From Hexactinellida sp. DTS-2022 (taxonomy: Eukaryota > Porifera > Hexactinellida): a DNA stretch of 64,000 bases. Below the pieces are notes generated by a model, which was not told the origin of the DNA, made no database searches, and saw nothing but the letters and a program-made list of their open reading frames with translations. Made by a program: the position numbers and the translations under genes. The stretch's first letter is position 1; each line of letters begins with the position of its first letter. Of this stretch, positions 1-11,989 are shown one piece after another. Where the stretch lies: positions 3,906,001-3,970,000 of the forward strand of contig JAPNXP010000011.1 in assembly GCA_028753945.1 (NCBI GenBank), written 5' to 3'.

Positions 1-700
1 AAATAACGGTATTATGGCGTCACAAAAGCACATATTTGGGAATAACTCCTTCAGTTTTATCAGATTCGCCCAAAATTTCGAATGACAAGACAACATGAAC
101 ATGAATAATCAAAAAACAATTTATTGTGGAGAAAATATACCTTGGGTTAGTAAATAGCATTAATTAATTAGTTGACAACCTTGGCTTGGCTGCCAAATAA
201 CAACAAACTGAACAGGATCACTACGTTAATTTACAAGCCACAAGCTTAACTTATTTATTAATACAGTATATGATGTTTTGAGGAAGGTAAGGCCGCGAAG
301 CGTCCGTTAATTGTGTCGCGTAGACTAACACGAACGAACTAAGGTCGCGAAGCGACCGAGTCCGAAGGGCTCGTATTATAGAAAAGCATGCAATTAAATA
401 GACAAATGGTTGGTTGGATGAATTTATTTTAACTCAACCAAATTGCAGCCTCAGAAACGCCTCGAAATTAATTGATTAACATATTTTTTCACCTTTTTTG
501 CATGAAAATGCGAATATTTCTTTTCAAAAGCCAATAAATCTTTGTCGCAGTCAAAATTACCACTGGATCCAAATTTTCAGCTCTCCAATTAATTCTGGAC
601 AAACAAACATACAAACAGACAACAATTGTGCTTTCAATATAGATAACTATTAAGTTACAAGGATTTATCATTCAAAATGCTATTGGAACTTAATTAATTC
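1..700. other. Spacer with hairpin repeat, no gene
   Basis: No gene is supported. Positions 281-380 hold an inverted copy of a GC-rich hairpin-cluster repeat (core GCTTCGCG) that recurs at 11.99, 12.56 and 61.97 kb. Positions about 395-645 resemble the flank of that repeat at 12.2-12.55 kb. Positions about 150-240 resemble 48.72-48.84 kb. These look like pieces of one dispersed, non-coding repeat. Confidence 0.5.
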
Positions 701-711
701 TGTAGAAAGAA

Positions 712-1065
712 ATGAAGATTGTTGGATGGTATAAAGACCAGATAGGATCAAGAATGCATATTGCACATGCAGAAGACGGACTATTGAAGGGATATTTCTG
801 GTCAAAAGTTGAACCTGACCGTGGATACCCACTTTCTGGACATTACGATACAGATGGACAGGTCTTGGGATGGGCAGTTTCTTACCAATGCAAAAATAAA
901 AACTCTGCTTGGTCCGGTCAGGTATATAAAAACCTGGGTCAAAACTGGATACATACCACTTATGTGTTGACATCAACAACCTGCAGAGATGATTTGTGGT
1001 ACTCTACTAATGTAGGGATTGCTATATTCCAGCCTGATAATGGAGATAATTGTAGTGTTGATTAA
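712..1065 (+). CDS. Avidin/streptavidin-family protein, altered ligand pocket
   Basis: A single-exon ORF of 117 residues spanning the whole avidin beta-barrel. Family landmarks are in order: GWYKDQIGS (5-13, first strand), GHYD (43-46), LGWAV (52-56), the strongly diagnostic WSGQ (67-70), IHTTYVLTS (80-88, matching the strand that carries a pocket tryptophan), and LWYSTNVG (95-102). Known family role: very tight biotin binding in a homotetramer. Compared with streptavidin, S27, S45, W92 and W120 have counterparts (S13, S31, W67, W96). N23 is Asp9, Y43 is Phe29, W79 is Tyr58, S88 is Lys63, T90 is Ser65, W108 is Tyr84 and D128 is Ala104, so affinity or ligand may differ. There is no signal peptide in this exon. 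The bases before the ATG end in a pyrimidine-rich ...CTGTAG that could be a splice acceptor, so an upstream signal-peptide exon is possible. Avidin membership is near certain; biotin binding is uncertain. Confidence 0.85.
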   Translation: MKIVGWYKDQIGSRMHIAHAEDGLLKGYFWSKVEPDRGYPLSGHYDTDGQVLGWAVSYQCKNKNSAWSGQVYKNLGQNWIHTTYVLTSTTCRDDLWYSTNVGIAIFQPDNGDNCSVD

Positions 1066-1668
1066 AGTGTAAGCTGCTACTTCCTATGTGATATGATAAA
1101 TGTGTAGAATTTACAATAGTCTTATTACTTGTAATTTGTGAGTCTAATATTATATTTTTATGATACCTAATCTCTATGTTCTTTAATTAAGGAGTATTTT
1201 AATATCGCACCCTGTTCAAATTGCCGATATCGGTAAGAGTCGATAATACATTCGATATATGATTTTTAGAGAAATTATATTATTTTTCTAGAATAAATAA
1301 TTCGATTGTAGAATCCTATTTTGATGTCAAATTTGTAATACAATAGAACGTAAAATCGATGCTGGCCGTTATATACGGTTAATGGCAAGAATATTAAGGG
1401 TCGTGATGTGACGATACTATGTAGTAACAAAATCTAAAAATATTTAGCAAAATAATTATTGCCTCTTTCCGGACTTTTGAAAGTGTGTTTAGACAGACAG
1501 GATTAAAAATAGATCAGTTTAAGCGCATTGTAACAGCGAGAGTTTCCTATTTATACCCTGAGGACGGTCCAGAGACAGAGGGAAACTGTAAACAAACAAA
1601 CAAACAAACAAACAAACAAACAAACAAACAAACAAATAAATAAACAATTCTCTCCTAGGAACGCACAG
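1066..1668. repeat. Spacer with (AAAC)n microsatellite
   Basis: Nothing coding is seen between the avidin-like gene and the first recognisable exon of the cadherin-like fragment. An AAAC tetranucleotide run occupies about 1589-1650, directly upstream of a splice acceptor. The homologous place in unit 3 (about 26070-26095) has a much shorter run. Confidence 0.6.
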
Positions 1669-2319
1669 TGCCAAGATGTGACTCTCTTGTTTAAGGACAC
1701 AAATGGAGTTGTGTTGGATCCCAATGTGGTTACGGATGCACTTACAGAAAAGTTTGGAGAAATAATAGCGCAATTGCTAGCAGCAGGATTCCAGAATGTC
1801 GTAAGTATAAACACAGGGATCCATCATCCATGGGACATAATTGACCCATTAAGACCGAAATTGATATATGGGACACAATAAGGGCTGTTAAAACGTTTTA
1901 TAACGTATATTCCATTAAAACTAGACAATTTCCTCCCAATATAATGCTTTTTTGGACAATTTTGTAATCGAAAAATATGTCATTCACATATTGTTGACCC
2001 TCCTTCCCCTTTGGAAGCGTTACGAACGTTTCAAGTCCCATAGGACATAATTAACTCATGAGGACTTAAAATTGTTCCTTTTTAAATTTGAGCGTTAAAC
2101 TTATCTCCAATAACGAGGTATTAAATATGATTCTATCTCTGTAGACTTTGACAAATAACGGAATCGGACCCACCCAACCGCCCACCGTTCCCACCGTGCT
2201 AGAGGGCTGGGTTATAGCTATTATCGTGCTGGTGGTAGTTATACTTATTTTCATATGTCTGGCCATCCCACTGATATTCTATCTCAGGAGATACAACAAG
2301 TAACAACTGTACAATAACA

Positions 2320-2462
2320 TACAGTAGAACCTCGTTAGTACGGATAACACGAACACTATTAAGTCCCCTTCAAAGCCTTTTAATACAAATGACACCGGTT
2401 AATACGAATCCCGTACAAGGCAAACAAGACGTCCCCTGGTATTCCTCTATCGAGGTTCTAGC
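2320..2462. repeat. CAGTAGAACCTCGTTAGTACG inverted-repeat MITE in intron
   Basis: This short element begins CAGTAGAACCTCGTTAGTACG and ends in the inverted ATCGAGGTTCTAG. Related copies lie at the same intron position in units 2-4 (about 11923, 26780-26930 and 36872-37010) and independently at 58668-58816. The flanking TA dinucleotides are typical of Tc1/mariner-type MITEs. Confidence 0.6.
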
Positions 2463-2944
2463 AAATATTAACAAGGACAAATGCTATGTTGATAATCTTG
2501 TATGCATATGTATATTAATGGGAGCCGATTAATCGGGACGCCTCGGGAGTTGGCATTAAGTCCCATTTATCCAGTTCTCCCAGTTCCGCGATATACATTT
2601 GAACTATTTAACACGAATTGGTTTCCAAAGGCTCGTCCCGATTTTAACTTAATTTCACGATTAACCCAATTTCCCGATCAAGCGGCTTCCACTGTATTAA
2701 TGCGAGTTGCATTGTATCTGTGCTATTGTATGTAGACAGCTGAAGGAAGAGCAAGAGAGACTCTGGAACCAAAGGAAGTCAGTACAGCCCGGGTTCGGAT
2801 CTCCGGCGAAAGCCGAGTTTGTATACGACTTGAAAGGGAATTTAGTGTTCAGTCAGCAAGGAGATATTCCTCTGCAACAGAAGAAGTCAACTCTCTATGA
2901 TGCTCCATGGAAAGGGGAGTTGTTTTTTTTTCCGTTAGTTTGTT

Positions 2945-3215
2945 TCCAAAGGACATGCTGTCGGTACAGCTGTAAAAATAGATTTTAAGTAAGTTATTTT
3001 ACAGCATTTTTTTGGAGGCACTAGTAAACCAACGAATGATCAAAATAAAGTCCTCCGTGCTGTCGGCACAGCTGTAATTTTAGATTTTTTAGTTTATTTG
3101 ACAGCATTTTCTTATGGAAACCCCATTAATCAATCAACGACCAAAATAAGTGCCTCCAAAAGACATGCTATCGGCACAGCTGTAATTTTAGATTTTTTTA
3201 ATTTCCTGTTATTTA
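2945..3215. repeat. Intronic ~110-bp tandem repeat, 3 copies
   Basis: Three copies of a unit containing GACATGCTGTCGGCACAGCTGTAATTTTAGATTTT (given as a motif, variable in each copy) fill the last intron. The same intron has about 7 copies in unit 2, 3 in unit 3 and 5 in unit 4. The unit resembles one arm of the palindromic element at 47980-48090. Confidence 0.7.
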
Positions 3216-3475
3216 CTTCTTGTATTTTTTTGTTGGTATGTTTTGGCATTTGTTTATATTGTTGTTTGACAGGCAAAGACTTTGACGATATCGAGGGAGG
3301 AAAGTTCCGGAAACCCTGGAAACAGAAGTGGGCCCGGAGTCCCGAGAACCCTCTCTACGACTCTAAGGAATATCTGGTCGATATCCAGAACCCGCTAACA
3401 GACGAAGAGGGGAAGGGAGATACAGCTGCCAAGGGGCCGCCAAGGGAAGTCGGACTCGTAAGTCTACATAAATAG

Positions 3476-3834
3476 GACCCTCCACAGGAGCAGAGGAGTC
3501 CTACCTGAACCAGAGTGCTAAATAGCACTTGTTAATTGTACTATTATTAACTTGTATCTAACATATTCCTACTTATCTCTATTCTATTTGGCTTTCGTTA
3601 GTTATTCGTATTTATTTATAACTCTTCTGTATTTTAATATATTTCTGTATTTGTAGTCTAATTTAAATTAAATTTGATACCAACTCACTTGATAATGATA
3701 ACAATTGATACAGGGAAATAGTCACTAAATAATTGAACAACAAATAACAACAATTCCTATAGTAAAAAAATAATTTAATATATATTTTACTAATAGACAG
3801 TTGCAATAATATAGTAGCAATGAATTCACAAGCT
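3476..3834. other. Convergent 3' intergenic region, unit 1
   Basis: This AT-rich spacer separates the convergent cadherin-like and NLR pseudogenes. It is closely similar to the corresponding spacers at 14577-15067, 27941-28324 and 38121-38615. No RNA gene or other ORF is supported. Confidence 0.6.
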
Positions 3835-6800
3835 TCAAGGAATGAGATGAGTGAAGTGCACACAAGAATTAGAGTCGAGTTGACAAAAACTAATTTCTAT
3901 TTTCTTAATAATAGGACTATAAGCTAACCCATCACACAGTGTATACACTTCTAATGATGACAATGGGATAAGGGAGAGGAATAATCTGACTAATGACTGT
4001 AGATAATCGACAGATGTATTCCTGGATATAATATCCTTAATCACTTTTGATCTAATGTCCTCGATCTCTAGCTCTATTAGCTTATTACAATGCTGTATTG
4101 GAGTTAGTATACTATCCCAGCTGTTAATTTCTATATTGTATAAACTGATCAACTTTATTACTCCCAGAGTATTAATGTTCCTATTGATTATCTGTATGAG
4201 AATATCTCCATAGGATACATGAGAAGGTGCGTTGTAACAAGTTGAATTTATAGATAGATATGTTAGGTTACAGGAGGACTGTAGATGAGGTAGGACTGAG
4301 TATGGATCTTCTACATCCAGGCGTATCTCTTGTAGCGAAGCGAGGTGTGAAAATATGTCCAGGGATATATCAGATGATAAATTAAATGAGTCCACTAAAA
4401 ACAATCCGTTACTAGGTTTGTGATGAGTTATTAATTCCTGAAGTGACCAATCAGGTTGTTTCCACGCATTATAATATAAGTATTGAATGGATGAAAATTT
4501 GCTAATCAGGTTTGCAATATATTTCTTTGGTATGTCAGTCTTATGTATACCCAGAGACCCACAGAATTGATTTGCTGGAGGAGGGAATAGGATATCAGAA
4601 TCATTAATGTCACTACAGTCATCTAATGTAATACTAATCTTAATATGAGCTGGCATATCAGAGGAGATAATGCTGGTATAAGATAAGATTGTAGAAGTGT
4701 CTTTGTCACAAAATCTCAAAGCAAGATAGTTGATACTGCATTGGTCTATTCGAGATATGAGAGTGCGGAACTGTTCAGTGGAGATATGACGCACATCAAT
4801 GTATATTATTTGAATGTGTGGCAGGTGTGGTAATGACAGTATGAATGTGTACCACTCATTTGGAGAGACAGCTGATTCAAAGTAAAAGTACAAGAGTTCA
4901 GGTAGAATATGCTTAACATGGCTAAGTAGTGAGGGACCTGGTTTTGATTCGAATATTGTCGGAATTAACTCCAGCAATATGCGTAAAAATTCTACCATGT
5001 TAGATAAATTTAGTACTATAACATTGTAGTCCAACTTGAGTTGGTAGAACATAGGTATCTGTGGAGTCGTAATAGGAATTAGCTTCTTGCAGAGGACTGA
5101 TTGCATTGCTATAGATTTCTCACACAAGATGCCACACACGAATCTAATTACCATTCTAAACATAACGAACAGTTCATCAGAGGACACCAGGTACCGAACT
5201 ATCATGCATTGCTGGGTCCATTTCTGGTAACTAAGCCAGAGTGCGGACATGAATTCCTGCAGTGTTAAGTGTGCGTATACCCACACCTTAACTCGACCCA
5301 CAAACTTAAGCACCACGAAGTGCTCTTGCATTAGTCCAAGTCTCTCACACTGGTATTCCTTTTCTGCCAAACTCAGAGTGACATCGTCCTGACATACGAG
5401 TTCTCTGTCATAAATTCCCTTATAAGCTTCTCCCCCTATGGCACTTATACAATCTGTTATTTCTGAGGTGAAGCCATTGATGTTGGACACTTTTGTGAAT
5501 CTCTTTAGTCCCATTCTGTGCAGCTGTCTCCTAACCATATAGGTTATTAGCGCCTGATACACATCTGTAACTGTCTGAGCTAGGATGTCTTCTGTGTCGT
5601 TGAATAGAGCACTAAACAGACTCGCATTGACAGGTACCAGGGCCAAGAGGTTCAGCTCTTCGTGTCTCGTGAATAGTTTGTCAGTGTCTTCCAGTTTGGA
5701 TTCAGTATTCATTCTCTTCTTGAAATATGCATCTCGGTTCTTAGGCGAGAACCCTAGCACCTGATAGTTACTGTTGATATTTATTTGATTACCGAATTCC
5801 TTGGCTACGTTTGACCAAGCCCCTGGTCTGCTGGTGAGTAGGATGGTGGCGCTAGGTAGAATTATCTTTTGGAGGAGTAGATAGAGTAGAGTGGTCTCGA
5901 ATGAGACTGACTTAATGAACTCGTCGAGTCCGTCTATGATCAGGAGGAGACTCTCCCCTCCTGTCCTCATTAGGTATCGTGTCAGGGACTCTGCCCATCC
6001 CACGCCGAGTGGCAGACTGATGCGCAGCCATCTGAGAATGTATTTGTTGATCTCTTTATCTTCTTGTCTGGCCACCTCTATTTCATCGCCATTCTGTGTG
6101 TCTGCAGGGAATGCACAGCAGATACTGGAAGTTCTCGATATTATCCATCCCGTATTGGTACCCGGCGTATTTGCAAAGAAAGGTCTTACCGCAACCTGGG
6201 TTCCCTATCAGTGTCCAGATTTCTGGTTCTTCTGTTCTACTGCTGGTGATATGGGATTCGAAGTCAACAAGTTTGACTTCTATGTCTGATTTCAAAACCT
6301 GTTTGAGTTTTATGTTAGTTTTTACGCTTTCTGACTCCATTTGAGATTCCGTTAATTTGGCACTTTTGTCAACCACTTTGGATTTTCCCATTAATTTTTG
6401 TTTTAAAATAGCGTATATGGACCTCATTGTAGGGATTTCCATCGGTATAGTTTCGTATTCAATCATTTTCCTCAAGAATTTTATCTCTTTAACGGAGGTC
6501 TCTTCTTCTGGTTTGACTCTATCTGTCTCTTGTTTAATGACAGTGAGTGGAGTATACACGGATTCCAATGCAACCATTTTGCTGTCCAGTAAAATACTAA
6601 CATCTTTGTGCTGTAATAGCATGTACTCTCTCAGCTTCCTCATCCATTGGGGATGGTTATCTTCTCCTTCGTATTCTATCTCTGACAGGAGTCTGGCTCT
6701 GAATTCCTCTTCGCTTAAACCTTCGAACATAGATGCGTAATTTTGGATTTTCGGTACTAAATCGACTCTTTCAATTGCTGTCATGGCTTTGCATAGCACA

Positions 6801-7246
6801 TTTAGATCTTTCGAGATTATTCCCTCTTGTATGCAACTATTCAGTATCTCTTCGGTGTTATCACTCTCTGTTATGGTTTGTCCGATTATTTCCCAATCAC
6901 ATGATGATACGTCACGCAACAGTTCTATGAACGTGTGAGCTGTTTTCGATTCTTTTGTGGCCCATTTTGCAACTGATGCATTTAACCAAGGTATCTTCTT
7001 GGCTAGAGATAGCAATTCTCTGTTTCCCATTTCCTCGAGTACTCGCATGAACTCTACGGGGTTAAATCCATCCCATTTCTTCAGCAGAGTTAGAAATTTA
7101 ATACCGGGTTCATCGCTAGCTTTTACTTTTTCGATTATTCTACTTGGAATTGCGAGTAAAATTTGTATCTTCTCAATGTCGTCTCGAGTTAATGTTTTCG
7201 ATAATTGTTTCGTAGCGGCCGCTAATTCTTCCTGGAATTTGGCCAT
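3835..7246 (-). pseudogene. NLR-1: DED-like x2, NACHT, LRR; frameshifted
   Basis: An NLR innate-immune receptor gene. From the ATG at 7246: two death-fold-like domains (about residues 1-90 and 103-175, each with the L...IP...F..LLE pattern of DEDs), a charged linker, then NACHT with Walker A GNPGCGKT (347-354), Walker B LLLIIDGLDEF, and the sensor LLTSRP. After these come a winged-helix/helical region and a degenerate LRR tail. Known family role: cytosolic nucleotide-dependent oligomerising sensor. An extra C at about 6087, compared with the other three copies, shifts the frame after IPCRHTEW and splits the gene (6083-7246 and 3835-6075). About 200 bp of the 3' coding end present in units 2-4 is missing, so the reading stops at HLIP. 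The first about 250 residues are identical to NLR-2. Just before the ATG is TTTATATAGACCGAG, conserved in three copies; it could be a TATA-like element or a splice acceptor. Confidence 0.85.
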
Positions 7247-8879
7247 CTCGGTCTATATAAAATCAACAGTAAGAATTCCCTTATGCACTGGTGTACTAAC
7301 TAGACCAATACCCATGACATGAGTAAAATGGTCATGCTTATAGTATAATGGCTCTATTGATACTTTTTGTGCTTTATAAATACTAAAATAGTTTTGTTAA
7401 GTATATTTGTTTTCCTATTATATTATTTGTAAGTTAGTTTCAATTTCTAGTAACTTGTTTTCTATTCTTTAACAAACCAATAAACATACACATGCAACAC
7501 TCCAGTTTATAATATGGGCAAATTGTTATTCTGAGTAGATTGTCTGGAAAAAAGAATTGAATTCGCTTTTCAGATTTAGACTACAAATTTAATTGGAAAA
7601 CGGAAGGCATACCTACTTTTAACCACTACAACATGAATATTTCAGGAACTTTGTGCAATTAAACTTCATATTCAAGGAAAACTGCCGAATGGTTATTATA
7701 AACGGGATCGATACACTGTGCTTACAAAGTACTAATTCGCAAATTTCCTATGTCACTTTCCTGGCAGTGATCTGCAAATTCCTTTGTTAAAACATAATAA
7801 GTGTCTTGAACGATCAATGTACAATTTATATACAGTGGAACTCGGTTAACACGTACCACCCTGGGAAACAAGAAAAAGTACGTACTTAGCGAGGTACGTC
7901 TTATCCGTATGCATTATCCACAAGTCGAAATACTGACTTGTTCAATGAAATGAATGTAGGGTATTCAATTTCAAGTCTTTAACATACTTAACGATAAGAT
8001 GAAAGTATTTTAGTTGTCACGTACTCACTTAATCAAAATACTAAAAGTCAACATAAATATATTACAAATCAAATAATTAATACAATAATTTGCATACCTA
8101 TTTATAAAAACAATTAATTAAACTTACATCTCAAATAAATAAATTTAGAGATAATTCTAATTTCAACATTGCTTCAGTTATTAATGGAGCACAACCCACA
8201 TCATTAAATAGTGTTTTAATTGCATTAAATTCTAATCTGTTGACCAGATGTTTATTATAATATAAGTTTGAAATCTAAGCGAATACAATAGAGGCGGCGC
8301 CAGAATTTTCGGCAGGGGGGACTCTGGAGGGGGCAGCCCCAAAAAGAGATAAAATCCCCAAAACTCCATGGTACTTCCTTTGGAACACAAGGGAATTGAT
8401 ACAAAGCTTATGAGTCTTAGAACCGATACAAATTTCCACTGATTTAAGTTTTATGAATTCTGAAACACAAAACGTTTGCGTCCACTATCGGATAATAATA
8501 AATTAGGGATTGAAAACGTTATCTGTGGGATACTTGAATATTTGTTAGAATCAGCCTTTAAAGCAAGATTCAAGGATGTATATAATGTTGAATTATACAT
8601 TAGGTTAAAAAAGTAGGACACATGCCAATAATTCCGTGCAATTTGGTTCATCTCCTTGGACACATTTATAGAGATATAGATGGTAAAAACTTTCGCTCAG
8701 TATTAATTCAGGACATACAGTTATGAACAGATCATTCACTTTCCTTAAAAATACTAGATACATTTACTAGTCACCTTAAGACGTAATTATGGTGAAACAA
8801 GATACATACCTCCCTTGAGGCATTAATATTGAATAATTACAGTTTAGTTGCACAAATAAAGTTGATTAACTATGCAATG

Positions 8880-9052
8880 AAATTCTCCCGTTATCACCAA
8901 GTCGGATATAACGAAATAACCGCTTATAAAGAAATGGACATTTTTCTTCAGAGCACTATACGCATTAAATATTATCCGCTTGCCAAGAATATCCGAATAT
9001 AACGAAGGAATTTACAGGTCCCAACCACTTCATTTTTCGAGAGTTCACTGTA
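8880..9052. repeat. TATAACGAAATAACCGCTTATA MITE, spacer copy 1
   Basis: An AT-rich element with repeated TATAACGAAR motifs ending in GAGAGTTCACTGTA. Orthologous copies lie at 20238-20416, 34376-34456 (shortened) and 63838-63936 (shortened). This supports homology of all the spacers and of the right window end. Confidence 0.6.
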
Positions 9053-9558
9053 CTTCCCTATATGGTTTGCAGGTATATTAGTACGCACACTCGAATAATT
9101 ATTTTGTAGTGAGTAGGAAGTAGGGGTTAATTATAACCGAGTTGTACAGTATTATTTGTATACAATTAACAGAATTATACATCTCAATTGATTAACTATT
9201 ATTCAAACTCACTTGTGAGAATCTCTAGAAAGTTGATGCTGAAGTTAGATTCATTTGTTTGTCAATAAATCTATAGAATAAATCTGATAAAATATTATCT
9301 ACAAACAACACAAATAATAATAATTGTATAATTATGCCTAACAAGCTCTATTTATATGAGTCTATTGTTCCTAACAAAGGCTCAACCAATGAAATTGCAG
9401 TCATCAACACTTTACAAAGACTAACTTATAATATGATTGAGTAGCAAATCTGAATGAATTGTATTGTACTGTATTATGAATTAATAATTATATTATTTGG
9501 ATATTCACTTGTTTGTCAAACACATAAATTGCTCGATTAGACTCTCGTTAATACAAAT

Positions 9559-9744
9559 ACAGGTAAACCTCCCAAAGCGGCACCTCCGAGTAGCGACAAC
9601 CTCCGAGAAGCGGCACAAAACCATTCTCCCGATGAGTGCCGCTTTGGGAGTATTACCTTACGAGCAACCTCCCAAAGCGGCAACCTCCGAGAAGCGGCAC
9701 AAAATCATTCTCCCGATGGGTGCCGCTTTGGGAGGTTTACCTGT
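9559..9744. repeat. Palindromic MITE, CAGGTAAACCTCCCAAAGCGG arms
   Basis: It starts ACAGGTAAACCTCCCAAAGCGG and ends with the exact reverse complement CCGCTTTGGGAGGTTTACCTGT. An internal partly repeated arm makes it a near-double copy. TA flanks suggest a Tc1/mariner-type MITE. A shorter copy lies at 21000-21118, inserted at a different site. Confidence 0.75.
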
Positions 9745-9792
9745 ATATGGTTAAGGAGTACAAAGTTTATAATTCCCCTTGCCTAAAAGAAA

Positions 9793-10214
9793 TACAGTGG
9801 AGTTTGCTTATTAGCAACTCCCCTATTAGCAATATTATATTGCTTTATTAGCATCACCTTTTCAGGTCCCCAGTGTTGATAATACTGTTAATTTCATTTC
9901 CCTATTAGAAACCAGATTTAGTGCCAAACACGGGTTGCAGTGGCGTATCCAGGATTTTCATAAGGGGGGTGCTAAGGGCCGAATTTAAGGGGGGTGCTAT
10001 GGGTGTTGAAACTTAGGCCTGCACCGAAACCCATCTGACTATTAATACAGCCGTGCTTGATCACCCAGCAAAGGGGGGTGCTCTAGCACCCTGAGCACCC
10101 CCTCTGGATACGCCACTGGTATTGCAAGCGAGGATAAGCGAAATTTTGTATTCTAAGCCCAACCAAATTGACCTGGATACGCCACTGGGTTGCGATTAAG
10201 CGAACTCCACTGTA
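9793..10214. repeat. CAGTGGAGTTTGC MITE carrying a nested insertion
   Basis: The element begins CAGTGGAGTTTGCTTATTAGC and ends GCTTAATAGCAA-like (inverted) with CGAACTCCACTG. Units 3 and 4 spacers keep uninterrupted copies at about 21120-21303 and 35028-35191. Here a second element sits inside it at 9938-10187. Confidence 0.65.
9938..10187. mobile_element. CAGTGGCGTATCCAGG MITE with 5-bp duplication
   Basis: The termini CAGTGGCGTATCCAGG and CCTGGATACGCCACTG are inverted repeats. The element is flanked by GGTTG on both sides. The uninterrupted host copy at about 35130-35180 shows the pre-insertion sequence. It contains GGGGGGTGCT runs and an internal partial terminal repeat near 10100-10120, so it may itself be composite. 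Confidence 0.7.
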
Positions 10215-11989
10215 CATGAAATTGACACCATTTAATACAAATTTCCGGGAAAATAGGAAGAAATTTCGACGCTCCAATGATTTGCGTATCAAAGAGAGTC
10301 ATTGTATTTGTATTATTTTAATTCACAACTATCTACTACCATATCTCCTATAGTTTGTGTGTAACAAATCAGTATGCCCATATATGGTAATAAGCGTATG
10401 CAATAAGTATATATGAGAAATGTTGCAAATGTAAATCACAGATAATGTGAGTTGCCTTATGAGTTCAATATTTAACAAAGAAAGTATCTGCAAGGCAATA
10501 TTTGTTTAAAATTAGTGCTGAATTTAGTTTGCATGCTAATAACCGAATTATTTTAAGAATATACTGTAAATATTAATATTGTAACAAACTTGTTCAGATT
10601 GTGTATCTGGAATATAGATGCAGGAAGTAATTTCACTTGTTTCTCGATAATCTATAAATGTATTTATATTTAATCAAAATACTATATTGTGAGAAAACCA
10701 ATAGCACTTCGCTACATACACATTAATTAATAGTCGGTTTAGCTTGTAGTCAATTCCACACAATTTATGTGTTAAGTGGTTTCGAAATACTAACAAAGTA
10801 TTGTGGCTTAACTAACTGTCCGAATCCCTTATGTTTAACATTAATTGAATCAACAAGCTACATATTCTTTCAATTTTATCATTTGTTATCAAATTAATTC
10901 CCATTCATATAAACAAACAAACCAACAGACATGTAGATATTACGTATTTCAAAGTGCCGTACAAATGTTACGTAACGCTTCCAAGTGGAGGGGGTCAACC
11001 AAAGTGTGACAAAACATCTTTTTTTGTTGTTGTACAATGGTACAAAAAGCGTGACATAGAGGGGGGTTTGCACAATTTCGGGAATTTTTGGTTATGTAAC
11101 GTTTAAACGGGCACTAATTTTCTTCAGGAATTATTTAATTTATTATATCTACGTAGAATATCTAATGTACATAAAGACTATTAGGATAACTCACTTGCTG
11201 TGTTAACTAGCAACGTAATGTGTCGATAGTTATGTCGATAATTATTACACTTCAGATGTGTCTGTGTGTTGGTTTGTTTGAGTTTATTTCTTAGTTCCAA
11301 TTCAATAAATTAACAGCAACTAACTAGCCTATTTAACTACTTTCTATAAATACATCTGCCTACAAGAGCTGGTCAGCTGACCAATGGGATATCGGTTACA
11401 GAACGTACTTTGTATAATGGCTCCATAAGCGGATTCCTATCTTAACTGTGTTAGTTGATTCTGATTGAAGTAAACTAGTTATTTTTTACTATTCCATTTT
11501 TCAAACTATTTTGTTGTTTATTAGTACAGTCAGGTTCTTTTATTATGAACATTCAAGTAGAAAAAATTATGGAGAGACTTCATAATAAGCGAATTCAACT
11601 TAATACAAACCCAATGTAAGCAGTTAACTAGAGGCATAGGGTTTGTTCATAATACAGAGAACCTTCAGATTAAGTAGATGAAATTTTTCACAATAAGCAG
11701 AACTGACTGCATTTCGTAGCAATTTCTTTAACAGCTACATTACTGACAACCCGGTTATTTATGACATAATATTTGGTTCCAGTTTATAACCCACGGTGGG
11801 TTAGAGGGCTGGGTTATAGCTATTATCGTGCTGGTGGTGGTTATACTGATTTTCATATGTCTGGCCATCCCACTGATATTATATCTCAGGAGATACAACA
11901 GGTAACAACTGACTATAACATACAGTAGCTCCTCGTTAGTACGGGTAACACGAACACTATTAAGTCCCTAACAAAGCCTTTTTAATACA

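Larger units (their letters stand above)
1669..3475 (+). pseudogene. Unit 1 cadherin-like membrane protein, 3' fragment
   Basis: Four exons line up with the other units. 1669-1800 (CQDVTLLFKD...FQNV, followed by GTAAGT) is a strand-helix-strand segment that could be part of a membrane-adjacent SEA-like domain. 2145-2299 is a short Thr/Pro stretch and a TM helix (EGWVIAIIVLVVVILIFICL) ending in YLRRYNK. 2736-2915 is cytoplasmic (LKEEQERLWNQRKS...DAPWK). 3273-3475 is a cytoplasmic tail (KDFDDIEGG...NPLYDSKEYL). All junction phases agree. The cadherin assignment comes from unit 3, which keeps an upstream EC-like exon. Here that exon is missing. The donor after 2915 reads GGGGAG where units 2 and 4 have GGTGA, and the C-terminus is shifted by one base relative to the other units (ending VSLHK). 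Single-pass type I topology is inferred. This is the best preserved of the four copies but probably not functional. Confidence 0.65.
7247..11788. other. Spacer between unit 1 and unit 2
   Basis: No credible gene. The block is homologous to the spacers at 18.7-25.6 kb, 31.7-36.7 kb and 62.5-64 kb. It holds several short inverted-repeat elements: one beginning CAGTGGAACTCGGTTAACACG near 7834, a GGCGGCGCCAG...GGCAGCCCC remnant at about 8290-8350, a TATAACGAAATAACCG element at 8880-9052, and those listed separately at 9559-9744, 9793-10214 and 9938-10187. The small ORFs inside it show no family signature. Confidence 0.6.

Noticed and set aside
6357..7322. Plus-strand frames opposite NLR-1 and NLR-2.
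   Set aside because: Antisense shadows of the NLR coding sequence; no domain or start signal of their own.
9497..9851. Small plus-strand frames in the MITE region (SEKRHKIILPM...).
   Set aside because: They translate the palindromic CCTCCCAAAGCGGCA element.
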